Below, piece by piece: positions 8,662 through 17,567 of a stretch of DNA of 64,000 nt (its first letter is position 1; each line of letters starts with the position of its first letter). Source of the DNA: JAAGZL01 sp050291725 (GTDB lineage Bacteria; Pseudomonadota; Gammaproteobacteria; Chromatiales; Chromatiaceae). The DNA lies in contig JBNKKH010000032.1 in the NCBI GenBank assembly GCA_050291725.1, positions 248,001 to 312,000 of the forward strand, read 5' to 3'. The notes beneath the pieces are model-generated. The model was not told the origin of the DNA, did not search any database, and was given only the letters and a program-made list of their open reading frames with translations. The position numbers and the translations under genes are program-made.

Positions 8662-9503
8662 GGGGACACCTTATGCATCTTGCGCTGCCGCTGGAGTAAC
8701 TGATTGAATACAGTGGAAATCATATAAGCCAACCCGGCCACCAAGATTATTGTAGCCCCAGACGGCAAATCTGCCACATAGGAAATAACAAGACCACTGC
8801 TGGTAAACAGCACCCCCAGAACGGAGGCTAGCAACATCATCTTGCCTAGAGAGTTGAGATATTGAGCAGCAATGGCAGCAGGAAGGGTGAGCAGAGCAAT
8901 AACCAGGATCAAACCCACGACCTGAATTAACAACACCACAGTCATGGCAACCATGCACAGCAACAATAGATAGAACCCAGTTACGGGCACCCCACGCAAA
9001 CGGGCAAACTCTTCATCAAAAGATACGGCCAGAAACTGACGATAGAACAACCAGACTATTACCAAAACCAATAGATCCAAAACCGCCATTAGCCAAAGAT
9101 CTTGTTGCGGCACCATAAGAATATTGCCGAACAGATAGCTCATAAGATTAACGCTATAACCAGGAGTTTTAGATATAAAAATGATGCCTATAGCCATACC
9201 TACAGCCCACAGAGCACCTATCAGTGTGTCTTCCCTCTCTTTCCAGCGCAGACTGATCCAGCCGATCAAAATAGCTGCCAGCAGTGCCGCCGCCAAAGCA
9301 CCACCAAGGGGAGAAAAGCCAAAAAACAGTGCCGCCCCCATACCTCCCAATACCGCATGAGAGATACCTCCAGCCATAAAGCCTATCCGCTTTACCACCA
9401 CATAGCTCCCTACTATGCCGCAGCCAATACTAGCCAGCAGACCACCCAACAAGGCCTTCTGCAAAAAATCGAACTGCAGTAGGGCGGTATAAAACTCACT
9501 CAT
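8658..9503 (-). CDS. znuB: Zinc ABC transporter permease ZnuB
   Basis: About 281 residues of mostly hydrophobic helices, with the ABC-3 metal permease features SIGCGIVGSYVVVKRIGFMAGGISHAVLGG, PAAIAAQYL and an even spread of eight or so TM segments. It forms the inner-membrane channel for Zn2+ (possibly Mn2+) with the ATPase encoded just upstream. An ATG at 9503 is preferred; a TTG at 9515 that overlaps the znuC stop is also in frame, but has no ribosome site. Transcribed with znuC and, more distantly, znuA. Confidence 0.92.
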   Translation of the reverse strand: MSEFYTALLQFDFLQKALLGGLLASIGCGIVGSYVVVKRIGFMAGGISHAVLGGMGAALFFGFSPLGGALAAALLAAILIGWISLRWKEREDTLIGALWAVGMAIGIIFISKTPGYSVNLMSYLFGNILMVPQQDLWLMAVLDLLVLVIVWLFYRQFLAVSFDEEFARLRGVPVTGFYLLLLCMVAMTVVLLIQVVGLILVIALLTLPAAIAAQYLNSLGKMMLLASVLGVLFTSSGLVISYVADLPSGATIILVAGLAYMISTVFNQLLQRQRKMHKVSP

Positions 9504-9511
9504 GAGATTGC

Positions 9512-10243
9512 TCAATTGTGTACATGTTCCACCATATGGACGTGGGAACCATAGAGTTCATCTATCACCTTTCCATTAATACAAGAGGTTTCATGACAGA
9601 CCAGAGTTCTATTCAAGCAGGCTACGCGACTGACATATTGAGAGATAAAACCAACATCATGGGACACCAAAACAATGGTCATACGCTGGTTAAGGTGCTT
9701 TAGCAGATCGAATATATCACTCTCCACTCGCATATCTATATTGGCAGTAGGCTCATCTAGAATCAAAATTCGCGGCTCGCAAGCCAGCGCTCTTGCTAAC
9801 AAAACACGCTGGAGCTGACCTCCCGATAGAGTTGATATCTGCCGCTTTGCCAACACCTCCACCTCTGTCTCAACCATTGCCCGATGGGCAATCCAGCGAT
9901 CCTGTCTTCTATAGCCACCAAACCATGAGGAACCACCCAAACGCCCCATCAATACCACTTGTTCCACCGTGATGGGGAAATCACGCCCAAACGCTGGATA
10001 CTGAGGCACATAACCGATTTTCCGGCTGGCTGACTGTGGTTCACAGCCAAGCACATCAACACTACCACTCCCTGGCTCAAGTAGACCCAGAATCAATTTC
10101 AATAGCGTACTTTTTCCACCCGCATTAGGGCCCACCACCCCCAAGAACTCACCATCTTCAATCTCAAGATTGACCCCCTCCAGAACAGGTGGCCCAGAAT
10201 AGGAGAAGCTGACATCTTTAATTGAAATTACGCCATTACTCAT
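9512..10243 (-). CDS. znuC: Zinc ABC transporter ATP-binding protein ZnuC
   Basis: 243 residues with Walker A GPNAGGKST (about 38-46), Q-loop YVPQ, signature LSGGQLQRV, Walker B RILILDEPT and switch His in LVSHD. It powers zinc import with ZnuB. The C-terminus contains CHETSC and a short His cluster (GSHVHMVEHVHN) that could bind metal. It starts 16 bp after the stop of znuA, and its stop abuts the start of znuB. No zinc-regulator (Zur) operator was recognised inside the operon. Confidence 0.93.
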   Translation of the reverse strand: MSNGVISIKDVSFSYSGPPVLEGVNLEIEDGEFLGVVGPNAGGKSTLLKLILGLLEPGSGSVDVLGCEPQSASRKIGYVPQYPAFGRDFPITVEQVVLMGRLGGSSWFGGYRRQDRWIAHRAMVETEVEVLAKRQISTLSGGQLQRVLLARALACEPRILILDEPTANIDMRVESDIFDLLKHLNQRMTIVLVSHDVGFISQYVSRVACLNRTLVCHETSCINGKVIDELYGSHVHMVEHVHN

Positions 10244-10259
10244 GTGATTACTTTACTAC

Positions 10260-11120
10260 CTAACGATCCTTAACCATGGCCTCGGCCACATCACGCAGGT
10301 TTTCTGGATAGTCCATCGATAAAGGATCAATTACCACAACCTTGGCACCAATGGCTGTAGCTACAGCTGCGGCCTGAGTTTGGCTAAACTGCTTCTGCAC
10401 AAAAATAGCGCCAATACCATCCTGTTTCGCCTCTGCAATCAAATGGGCTAAGGCCTTGGCACCTGGCTCTTTACCTTCGCTCTCAATCGGAATCTGTTGC
10501 AGGCCATAAGTGTCTGCAAAATAGCCCCATGATGGGTGGTAAACCATAAATCTTTTCTTCTCCATCCCAGTTAAGATAGCGCGTATATCCCCATCCAACT
10601 TATCCAAAGATTTAGCAAATTCAGCATGATTTTTAACTAAGACCTGTTTTTGCGCTGGGAGTAACTCAATTAATCTATCCCTTAGCCTCAGGGCCATAAT
10701 TTTTATGAGTGGTGGACTGAGCCAGATATGCGGATCAAGTCCATCCTCGTCATGAGCATGTCCGTGCTCATGACCATCATCACCCTCATCCATGGCGCGC
10801 AATTCTATGCCTGCTCGCGCATCCAGGATAGGCAGGCGGGGATTGACGCTCTGAATACGCTTCATCCAGACATTCTCGAAGGGAACCCCGATTCGGTAAT
10901 AGAGATCGGCCTGGGATATATCTGCCATCTGCCTGGGCGTTGGCTCATAGGTGGCCGGGCTCTCTCCAGGCTGCACCATTAGCTGAACTTGCACTAACTC
11001 CCCTGCTATCCGTTGTACTAAGCTTTGTTGGGGAGCAATGCTGACAGCCACCTTAAGCCTCTCCGCTGCCACAAGAGAACCGCTCAACAGCAACATTAAA
11101 ACCAGCAAATAAATACGCAT
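10260..11120 (-). CDS. znuA: Zinc-binding periplasmic protein ZnuA
   Basis: Cluster A-I (ZnuA/TroA) substrate-binding protein. The chosen ATG at 11120 gives a clean signal peptide (MRIYLLVLMLLLSGSLVAA); an upstream ATG (11138) and TTG (11144) are in frame, and GGAGG lies 11 nt before the chosen start. A His/Asp-rich loop (DDGHEHGHAHDEDG) precedes DPHIWLSP, as in zinc-specific ZnuA proteins, and VYHPSWGYFADTYG and VIDPLS carry the remaining metal ligands. About 287 residues, a normal length. It is the first gene of the leftward znu run and diverges from a zinc-ribbon protein. Confidence 0.93.
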   Translation of the reverse strand: MRIYLLVLMLLLSGSLVAAERLKVAVSIAPQQSLVQRIAGELVQVQLMVQPGESPATYEPTPRQMADISQADLYYRIGVPFENVWMKRIQSVNPRLPILDARAGIELRAMDEGDDGHEHGHAHDEDGLDPHIWLSPPLIKIMALRLRDRLIELLPAQKQVLVKNHAEFAKSLDKLDGDIRAILTGMEKKRFMVYHPSWGYFADTYGLQQIPIESEGKEPGAKALAHLIAEAKQDGIGAIFVQKQFSQTQAAAVATAIGAKVVVIDPLSMDYPENLRDVAEAMVKDR

Positions 11121-11198
11121 GAGATTTATGGCCTCCATGGACAACCTAGATATGACTGGATTTATCTAACAACTGAAAGATACACTCTCAACCTAGGT

Positions 11199-11204
11199 AT
11201 TATA
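11199..11204 (-). promoter_or_regulatory. Possible -10 element for znuA
   Basis: TATAAT reads on the minus strand in the 99-bp gap between znuA and the divergent gene. No good -35 is visible at the normal distance, and I see no GTTATATTATAAC-like Zur box, so this is only suggestive. Confidence 0.3.
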
Positions 11205-11219
11205 GCGTCAAGGGTCAAC

Positions 11220-11765
11220 ATGAGCACTGGAAAACTTATTCTCTTCTCCAACAGCGCAGAACCATCACTCTCGAAAACGGAACCACTTGTTGATACTCTG
11301 AGAGATATAAAACTAATCGGCGAACCTTTAGATCAAAACACAGGAATATATATTACCGGAGAAAACTTTCTTCAGTTGATAAGCTTTGTCGGCTGCTCCA
11401 CAAATGTATGCCTAACCCCAACGCCAGGCGCTGACAGGGATTTTTGTCATATTACACTACTAGGCCCCCTCGACCAGCCAACACTGATAATGGATGGCAA
11501 CTGCCGCACCCCTCGCTGCCCCGCATGCAAAAAGCCAATGACCGACTGGCAACAACAGATCAGTAGCCAAAAATTAAAATGCGTACATTGTAATAAGGAA
11601 CCGCAATTAGATGAGATTTCCTGGGGAAGGCAAGCCGGCTATGGGCGTATCTTTATTGAGGTCAGTAATATCTTCCCGGGCGAGGCCAGACCAACTCATA
11701 TACTGCTTGGAGATTTATCCAGAGCAACCGCAACAGAATGGAACTATTTTTACACCGATAAATAA
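11220..11765 (+). CDS. Uncharacterised zinc-ribbon-like protein
   Basis: 181 residues without a family I recognise. Residues about 95-130 hold two Cys pairs, CRTPRCPACKK and CVHCNK, which look like a zinc ribbon; the flanks are beta-rich with a conserved-looking core (FVGCSTNVCLTP, IFPGEARPTHILLG). No signal peptide or TM helix, so probably cytosolic. It is transcribed away from znuA. Zinc-ribbon proteins beside zinc importers are sometimes zinc-responsive paralogues, but nothing here proves that. A 211-bp stretch follows (11766-11976) with no feature beyond a 24-codon minus-strand reading frame. Confidence 0.6.
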   Translation: MSTGKLILFSNSAEPSLSKTEPLVDTLRDIKLIGEPLDQNTGIYITGENFLQLISFVGCSTNVCLTPTPGADRDFCHITLLGPLDQPTLIMDGNCRTPRCPACKKPMTDWQQQISSQKLKCVHCNKEPQLDEISWGRQAGYGRIFIEVSNIFPGEARPTHILLGDLSRATATEWNYFYTDK

Positions 11766-11976
11766 AAGTTACTTTATGGCACAGCGTTTAGCAAAATCCA
11801 CCGCCTGATGTGCTGTCCAATCCCCTATCAGCTGCCCCAGCATATTATTACATCACTGTTTACTCCTCATCTCAGGAGCGCATGCAGATAGGCAGCAAGA
11901 GTGAATCTTGTTGATTCTACCTTTCGAGAGTAACCCCGCGTTTAATTTTGCTTGTTAGATATCTATATTTATTAAG

Positions 11977-13545
11977 CTAAGCGCTAATACAGCGATTCTT
12001 GCCTTCGTCTTTGGCCTTATACAGCGCATCGTCCGTTCGAGAAAATGCGCTGTCGGGTGTATCCCCTTCCCGGAACTCGGTATACCCACATGAGATGGTA
12101 AGAGTTATGGGCTTATCTCCTGAATGAAATCCACTCTCCTCAACCGATTTGCGAATCTTCTCTGCCACAACACCAGCCTCGTCCAGTTTGGTACCAGACA
12201 ACAACACACAGAACTCCTCACCACCATACCTACCAACAAAGTCGGTCTGGCGTAAGCTTTTCTGCAGTATCTGGCCAATCACTCTTAGGGCCTTATCACC
12301 AGCCTGATGTCCGAAACGGTCGTTAACCAATTTAAAATCATCCAGGTCCCAAACCATTAATATCAGTGGAGACTTGAATCTTTTCCAGCGATTATACTCA
12401 TCCTTAATGCGCTCATCGTAAGCAGCGCGATTAGCCAGCCCGGTTACTGGATCCATGGATGAACGCGCTTGCGCCTCTAGTATCTTCTTTCTTAGAACCG
12501 CGGTTTCACCCTCTACCTCACTCAAACGCTCCCGTAATCTCTTTTCGTTTTTTACCGCCTCGGCAAAGCGGTGTTCTGCAACTTTGAGATGTTTATCCAT
12601 ATGACCTTTTATGTTTTGCAGACGTGACGAAACATCACTCTTTAGAACTTGTAGATCACTGGCGTCCCGCACACTAACAGCAATACCGCTAACCTGCTCC
12701 TTCACGGCCTTATCCAGTACTTTTCCACTCTGCAGTGATTGCTGCTGCAAATTCTTGCCGTTAACAACATACTGATCCAACTCTCGCAGTTGGGCCATCA
12801 AGTCTGCCAGAAAGCTCCCGGTTTCTCGTGTCTCTTTGTTAAGGTCTTTCAGCAGGCTCGAGACAATCTTTGTCAGGTTTTCTATTACATCAATTACCGC
12901 CTCTTGATCATGTTTTTCCAGCTTCTTTTTCAGTGATGAGATATCCTGACTCAACTGAGTGGGCCAATTCAATTTACCTAGCAGTGATAGCAGCAGGCGC
13001 ATCGACTCATCATTAGCCCCAGTAGAACGATCATCACGCTCACCACGACTAAAGAGACCCAATAGTTTGGAACTCTTCTCTCCCTTTGCGTTAGATCCAG
13101 CATCATCTGCCAACAATTGAATAAGCTCATCTAGCTTCTCATCGCTAGCGGCAGATGGATTAGCTGCCAGCTCCTGCCCCAACTCTTTCAGGCGCTTGCC
13201 CTTTCTGCCAGAAAGATGTGAATGCTTTAGCAGGCGATGAAAAAGATCGCTTTGGCTGCTACGCTCTACTGGCTCATCTTTCTCAGGCTTATCGTGGGCA
13301 CGCATAAGCGCCTCAGAAATGGCTGAGATATGACGATGCACATTCTCATTCACCCCTTTCTTCAGGGCATCGCGCAGTTTAACCAGATGCGGATCTAGGG
13401 TTGGATCAAGCCCTTTTGTCGCCAGGGTAAGGCGTATAATAGTTCGACACAGAAGCTGTTCAGTCTCTTCGCTACTAGCAACTTCACCTTTGAATTTCTG
13501 TTCCAGTGAAAAATATTTCTTTTTCCAATCCTGCTCTTGCGTCAT
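11977..13545 (-). CDS. Diguanylate cyclase, GGDEF protein (DgcP-like)
   Basis: 522 residues. The C-terminal GGDEF domain (about 365-522) has DPVTGLANRAAYDER, DDFKLVND, an intact GGEEF active site at about 441-445 and an RxxD inhibitory site (RQTD) five residues upstream, so it should make c-di-GMP from two GTP and be product-inhibited. The N-terminal 350 residues are charged, helical and coiled-coil-like, with no TM segment, so it is a soluble cytoplasmic enzyme. The order cytochrome c4, dsbA, EEP protein, GGDEF protein matches a neighbourhood known in Pseudomonas, where the cyclase is DgcP; orthology is inferred from this. Confidence 0.9.
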   Translation of the reverse strand: MTQEQDWKKKYFSLEQKFKGEVASSEETEQLLCRTIIRLTLATKGLDPTLDPHLVKLRDALKKGVNENVHRHISAISEALMRAHDKPEKDEPVERSSQSDLFHRLLKHSHLSGRKGKRLKELGQELAANPSAASDEKLDELIQLLADDAGSNAKGEKSSKLLGLFSRGERDDRSTGANDESMRLLLSLLGKLNWPTQLSQDISSLKKKLEKHDQEAVIDVIENLTKIVSSLLKDLNKETRETGSFLADLMAQLRELDQYVVNGKNLQQQSLQSGKVLDKAVKEQVSGIAVSVRDASDLQVLKSDVSSRLQNIKGHMDKHLKVAEHRFAEAVKNEKRLRERLSEVEGETAVLRKKILEAQARSSMDPVTGLANRAAYDERIKDEYNRWKRFKSPLILMVWDLDDFKLVNDRFGHQAGDKALRVIGQILQKSLRQTDFVGRYGGEEFCVLLSGTKLDEAGVVAEKIRKSVEESGFHSGDKPITLTISCGYTEFREGDTPDSAFSRTDDALYKAKDEGKNRCISA

Positions 13546-13554
13546 TTCTCACCC

Positions 13555-14328
13555 CTAAACAGCTATATCTATCTGACTTGGAATAAGCACATCAATGCCT
13601 ATAGGAAGATGGTCAGAGACAGAACAGTCAACCACCTTTGGGTTTTCTACATGCAACCCCTTTGAGACCAGGATGTGATCCAGTTTCCTCATCGGTCTCC
13701 AACTGGGGAATGTCCCTTTTTCGCATGTAGGTCTTTGCAAATCGGCCACATCCAAAAGATACTCCACCTCTTCCGAATCAACTCCACAATTAAGGTCGCC
13801 CATTACAATAGCATTGGGGTAACGCCGAACTCTTTCTGCGATATACTCCACCTGAAGCATCCTGCTCCTGCGCCCCAGAGCCAGATGTACTATACATACC
13901 AACAACATATCGCTGGAGTCCCCAAACTGGGCATATATAGCGCCGCGCCCAGGCAGACCAGGAAGTTTATGCTCACTGACACATCTAGGGGTATTCCGAC
14001 TCAGCAGGCCGTTACTATGTTGCGCAAACTTGCCCAGACTACGGTTAATCTGTTTGTACCAATAGGGAAAGCCCGCTCTATGGGCCAAATACTCTGTCTG
14101 ATCTACAAAACCGCTACGCAGGCTACCAGAGTCTACCTCCTGCAAACCCACCAAATCATACTGCTGCAACATTGAGGCAATGCGATTAAGATTTAACAGC
14201 TTTTCCCGATGCGGGAGAACATGCTTCCAACTTTGGGTAACGTAGTGGCTATAGCGCCGTGTATCCACGCCACTCTGGATGTTATAACTTAGAATCCGCA
14301 GACGCTGATAGCCTCCACCTTCCATCAC
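13555..14328 (-). CDS. Endonuclease/exonuclease/phosphatase (EEP) family protein
   Basis: 257 residues with the DNase I-like fold motifs in order: LRILSYNIQSG (Asn ligand), LVGLQEVDSGS (catalytic metal Glu), VMGDLNCGVDSEEV (Asp and Asn) and the terminal CSVSDHLPIGIDV (catalytic Asp-His). Members cleave phosphodiesters in nucleic acids, phosphoinositides or sphingolipids; the substrate cannot be chosen here. No signal peptide. It lies 9 bp upstream of the diguanylate cyclase and follows dsbA, so these are probably one transcript. Confidence 0.85.
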   Translation of the reverse strand: MMEGGGYQRLRILSYNIQSGVDTRRYSHYVTQSWKHVLPHREKLLNLNRIASMLQQYDLVGLQEVDSGSLRSGFVDQTEYLAHRAGFPYWYKQINRSLGKFAQHSNGLLSRNTPRCVSEHKLPGLPGRGAIYAQFGDSSDMLLVCIVHLALGRRSRMLQVEYIAERVRRYPNAIVMGDLNCGVDSEEVEYLLDVADLQRPTCEKGTFPSWRPMRKLDHILVSKGLHVENPKVVDCSVSDHLPIGIDVLIPSQIDIAV

Positions 14329-14368
14329 CCAAACCCCACATTAGCCCATTACTGAATTAAGACCCTGC

Positions 14369-15001
14369 CTACTCTTTGGCTGCAGCCTTGGCTTTACGCA
14401 CCTTTTCAATCAATTGATTCAAGGCCCCTATCATAACCTCATGATTCTGCCCAGGAATCAAATATTTGCCATCAACAACCAGTGCCGGAACACCTTGAAT
14501 ACTGTAGTTCTCTGCCATAACTGATGCCCGTCTAACACTGGTGAGCACAGAAAATGACTTCATCGCATTGTGGTACTCGGCCATATTCACGCCATTGGCC
14601 TCAAGAAAAGCATCCATATCTGCTTCTGTGCGCAACCTCTTCCTCTCCCTATGTATGGCGTGAAAGATCTTTTTGTGAATCTCAGCATCAGCACCAATTA
14701 GATTTAACGCATAAAATGCCTTGGCATACATAACAATCACTGGCTGATCAAATACCGCTGGAATTTTTACAAAATCCACATCTTCCGGCTTGGTTTTTAA
14801 CCACTTTTCCAGGTAGGGCTCAAGGGAGTTGCAGTGGCCGCAAGAATACATAAAAAAACCCTGCACCAGAATACGTTTCCCATCCGCTCCTGGCTGCTCT
14901 GGATCAACCTTCCTGTAGTGCACATCTTCCTGGTACTTATCCGCAACCCCAAGCACTGCAACTGGTGCTAGAAGCAATATTGCCAAGAGAATTTTTCGCA
15001 T
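14369..15001 (-). CDS. dsbA: Thiol:disulfide interchange protein DsbA
   Basis: About 210 residues from ATG 15001, which gives a signal peptide (MRKILLAILLLAPVAVLGVA); an upstream in-frame extension is unlikely. The thioredoxin-fold active site is FFMYSCGHCNSLEP, with the cis-Pro loop IQGVPALVVDGKYLI near the end. DsbA oxidises cysteine pairs of exported proteins. The active site is CGHC rather than the CPHC of enteric DsbA, which should change its redox potential. Upstream, 15002-15255 holds only the cytochrome c4 terminator and a short ACCCAT/ATGGGT palindrome. Confidence 0.9.
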   Translation of the reverse strand: MRKILLAILLLAPVAVLGVADKYQEDVHYRKVDPEQPGADGKRILVQGFFMYSCGHCNSLEPYLEKWLKTKPEDVDFVKIPAVFDQPVIVMYAKAFYALNLIGADAEIHKKIFHAIHRERKRLRTEADMDAFLEANGVNMAEYHNAMKSFSVLTSVRRASVMAENYSIQGVPALVVDGKYLIPGQNHEVMIGALNQLIEKVRKAKAAAKE

Positions 15002-15204
15002 ATCGATCTTCCTCACTCTGTTATATAGCGGCATATCTGCCATGTTCTTTAACGGTGCATAGCTCTGGATAGCAGTAGCTGGCAAAGCCATTCATATTAT
15101 TGTTACGCCGTAGGCCATTATACCCATGTGACAATGGGTAGAGCAGTGGGTTCAAACTTAGCTTGTGTCATACAGAGTATAGAAATCACCAGTCCAAAAC
15201 CACA

Positions 15205-15228
15205 AAGGGCGCCCCGAAGGACGCCCTT
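15205..15228 (-). terminator. Hairpin terminator after cytochrome c4 gene
   Basis: Stem AAGGGCG / CGCCCTT with a short GC-rich loop; on the minus strand the stem is followed by TTTGTGGTTTTGG. It lies 28 bp beyond the cytochrome c4 stop codon and upstream of dsbA. Confidence 0.6.
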
Positions 15229-15255
15229 ATATATCAATTCAGAATAAACTGCTTC

Positions 15256-15861
15256 TTAGCGCAGACCCTGAATGTACTGGGTTACTGCAGCTATCTCTGT
15301 ATCGGTCAATCTAGCAGCTACGCCCTGCATCATCTTTTGCTTATCATTGGTGCGAGTCTTAGCACGAAAATCTTTCAACGCCTTCTCCGCGTAGGCAGCA
15401 TGCTGACCACCAATACGGGGAAAACCGGCTATTGGATTACCCATGCCTTTAGGTCCATGACAGCCCATACATGGAGCAACACCGGTGACCGGATTGCCTG
15501 CACGATAGATTCTTTCACCAAGTTTGACCTGTTCTGCATTTGCCTGACCAATAGACTGTTCCTGGCTACTGAAGTATGCAGCTAAATCCTGCATATCCTG
15601 CTCAGATAGCGGTAGCGCCATCGGGCTCATCAAAGGATCCTTGCGCTCACCGGACTTCAATGCCTGCAACTGCTTCAATATAAAGCTTTGGTGTTGGCCC
15701 GCAAGTTTTGGCCAAATAGGAGATAGGCTGTTGCCATCAGGACCATGACACGCTGCACAAACAGCAGATTTTTCCTTTCCTGCCGCCGCATCACCTCCAG
15801 CCTGAACTACGCTAGACGTAAAAACCAATACTATAGAAACTGCTGCTAGCCACTTACTCAT
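15256..15861 (-). CDS. Dihaem cytochrome c4
   Basis: 201 residues with a signal peptide (MSKWLAAVSIVLVFTSSVVQAG) and two class I haem c domains: CAACHGPDGNS with axial Met in PLMSPMA, and CMGCHGPKGMG with Met in KMMQGVAA. Two-domain cytochrome c4 is a periplasmic, membrane-associated electron carrier that feeds terminal oxidases such as cbb3. It neighbours dsbA, as in many gammaproteobacteria. The 158-bp gap to menF (15862-16019) shows no clear element. Confidence 0.94.
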   Translation of the reverse strand: MSKWLAAVSIVLVFTSSVVQAGGDAAAGKEKSAVCAACHGPDGNSLSPIWPKLAGQHQSFILKQLQALKSGERKDPLMSPMALPLSEQDMQDLAAYFSSQEQSIGQANAEQVKLGERIYRAGNPVTGVAPCMGCHGPKGMGNPIAGFPRIGGQHAAYAEKALKDFRAKTRTNDKQKMMQGVAARLTDTEIAAVTQYIQGLR

Positions 15862-16019
15862 GGTTAATCCTGTAATAATTGTCTGAAACCCACAAAATAA
15901 TATCTACTAAGCTCAGAGCCTGTTGACCCGAAAAAACTGTGCATGTATACCAGAATGACACTAATGCGGTCAAATTGAGACAGACTATATAAGCATAAAA
16001 TCAAGAAATCTGCAGGTAA

Positions 16020-17501
16020 TTGCGCTATCCCCACAGCCAGCAACTCAACCAGCCGGCAAACAGGGTATTATTGCAAACACATCAGCAAACAGACGCTAAA
16101 ACAGATATGTTTGACCCACAAGCCGTAAAAAACCACGTAATCTCGCATCTCAAGCGATCATTATCACCGGAGTTGGTTAAACAGGGGCAGGTTGCATCCA
16201 TCACCCTCCCTCTCCGGGAGATAAACCTACGCTCACTGCCCCAAATAGCTGGCGATTGGTTATTTTGGAACCGCCCAGACCATGACAAGACAATATTCGG
16301 CCTGGGCAACGCCATACAGATCACCGCTTCTGGCCAGGACCGGTTTGAAGCCCTAAGCCAGGAGCTGCAACAACTCCACAGCAACTGGAAATGGCTAGAC
16401 CCGGAACAGACAGGTTGCAAGCCCCTGAGCTATCTCTGTTTTGCCTTCAGCCCATATGCTCAGATGACGGGACCCTGGAGTGGCCTACCCAACTCAGGGC
16501 TGTTTCTGCCAGAACTAACCATGCAACAGCGGGATAATAGCTGCGCGGCTATATTCAGCGTAAATCTCTGCAAAAACAGAGATATAGATAGCATACTCCA
16601 ACACTGGACAGAGCTATTCGCTACCTTTATTGATTCACTAAACCAGCCATACACCCCCCCAGGGTGCAAAACCACTCTTAGCAAAATCACCACTTCAGCA
16701 AACCAGAAACAGTGGCGCCAGCTTATATCTAAGGCCCAGTCCAGCATCTCTTCAAGCACACTAGAGAAGGTGGTTCCTGCCCGACATCTAAGGGTGCAAG
16801 CAGAGCGCAATTTAGACCCAAGACAACTCATGGCCACTCTGGTCTACCTATACCCAAACAGCACGTTGCTAGCCAGTCGAATTGGAGCGCGCACATTTGT
16901 ATCCGCAACACCTGAGCAGTTAATTAGCCTGCAAAATGGAAAAATCCGTTGTGATGCTTTGGCCGGTACCATTCATCGCTCAGCTACTGAGAACAAAGAC
17001 CAGGATTTGGGCCAACTTCTACTATCCGACCCTAAAGCAAGGCATGAACATCAGTTGGTAGTACAAGATATCAACACATCCCTGGAGGCTGTCTGCTCCA
17101 ATATTGAATATTTAGCGCAACCCTCACTCCTGCGCCTACGTAATCTGCAACATCTCTATACCGAGATCAAAGGACAGCTAAAACCAGACACCACGCTACT
17201 GGAAGCTACAACCAGGCTGCATCCAACCGCAGCCGTCAACGGCTATCCCAGACCAGAGGCAAAACAGTGGATCATGCAGAATGAGCCCATAGACCGAGGC
17301 TGGTATGCCGGGGCTGCTGGGTGGATAGAGTATGACGGCAATGGCAAACTGGCCGTACTGCTGCGCTGTGCACTTCTAGATAACAACTATGCCGATCTAT
17401 TTGCTGGTGCAGGCATAACCGCCGAATCAGACCCAGATGCTGAGTATGCGGAAACCGAACTAAAGCTCAGTGTCATGCTAGAAGCCCTGGAAAACGCCTG
17501 A
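16020..17501 (+). CDS. menF: Isochorismate synthase MenF
   Basis: 493 residues of the chorismate-binding family. C-terminal landmarks are LEKVVPARHL, SATPEQLISL, CDALAGTIHRS, KARHEHQLVVQDI, LQHLYTEIKG, HPTAAVNGYPR and FAGAGITAESDPDAEYAETELK, which together specify isochorismate synthase and end with the Mg2+-binding Glu residues. It converts chorismate to isochorismate, the first committed step of menaquinone synthesis. The start is uncertain: TTG at 16020 has AGG 5 nt upstream, while the first ATG (16107) has no ribosome site. menD follows after 66 bp. Confidence 0.9.
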   Translation: MRYPHSQQLNQPANRVLLQTHQQTDAKTDMFDPQAVKNHVISHLKRSLSPELVKQGQVASITLPLREINLRSLPQIAGDWLFWNRPDHDKTIFGLGNAIQITASGQDRFEALSQELQQLHSNWKWLDPEQTGCKPLSYLCFAFSPYAQMTGPWSGLPNSGLFLPELTMQQRDNSCAAIFSVNLCKNRDIDSILQHWTELFATFIDSLNQPYTPPGCKTTLSKITTSANQKQWRQLISKAQSSISSSTLEKVVPARHLRVQAERNLDPRQLMATLVYLYPNSTLLASRIGARTFVSATPEQLISLQNGKIRCDALAGTIHRSATENKDQDLGQLLLSDPKARHEHQLVVQDINTSLEAVCSNIEYLAQPSLLRLRNLQHLYTEIKGQLKPDTTLLEATTRLHPTAAVNGYPRPEAKQWIMQNEPIDRGWYAGAAGWIEYDGNGKLAVLLRCALLDNNYADLFAGAGITAESDPDAEYAETELKLSVMLEALENA

Positions 17502-17567
17502 TGGCGATTACAGATTGCTAGCCTTATACTTTTCACTCAACAAACTAACAAGGAGTGAGACTGCAAT

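Noticed and set aside
11145..11219. Zur operator expected before znuA.
   Set aside because: No convincing palindrome like GTTATATTATAAC was found.
11764..11850. 24-codon minus-strand ORF (MLGQLIGDWTAHQAVDFAKR...).
   Set aside because: No ribosome site, no recognised family, and too short to support; could be a remnant.
15123..15170. GGGTTCAAAC resembling a tRNA T-loop.
   Set aside because: No acceptor, D or anticodon arms can be folded around it. No tRNA or rRNA was seen in the window.
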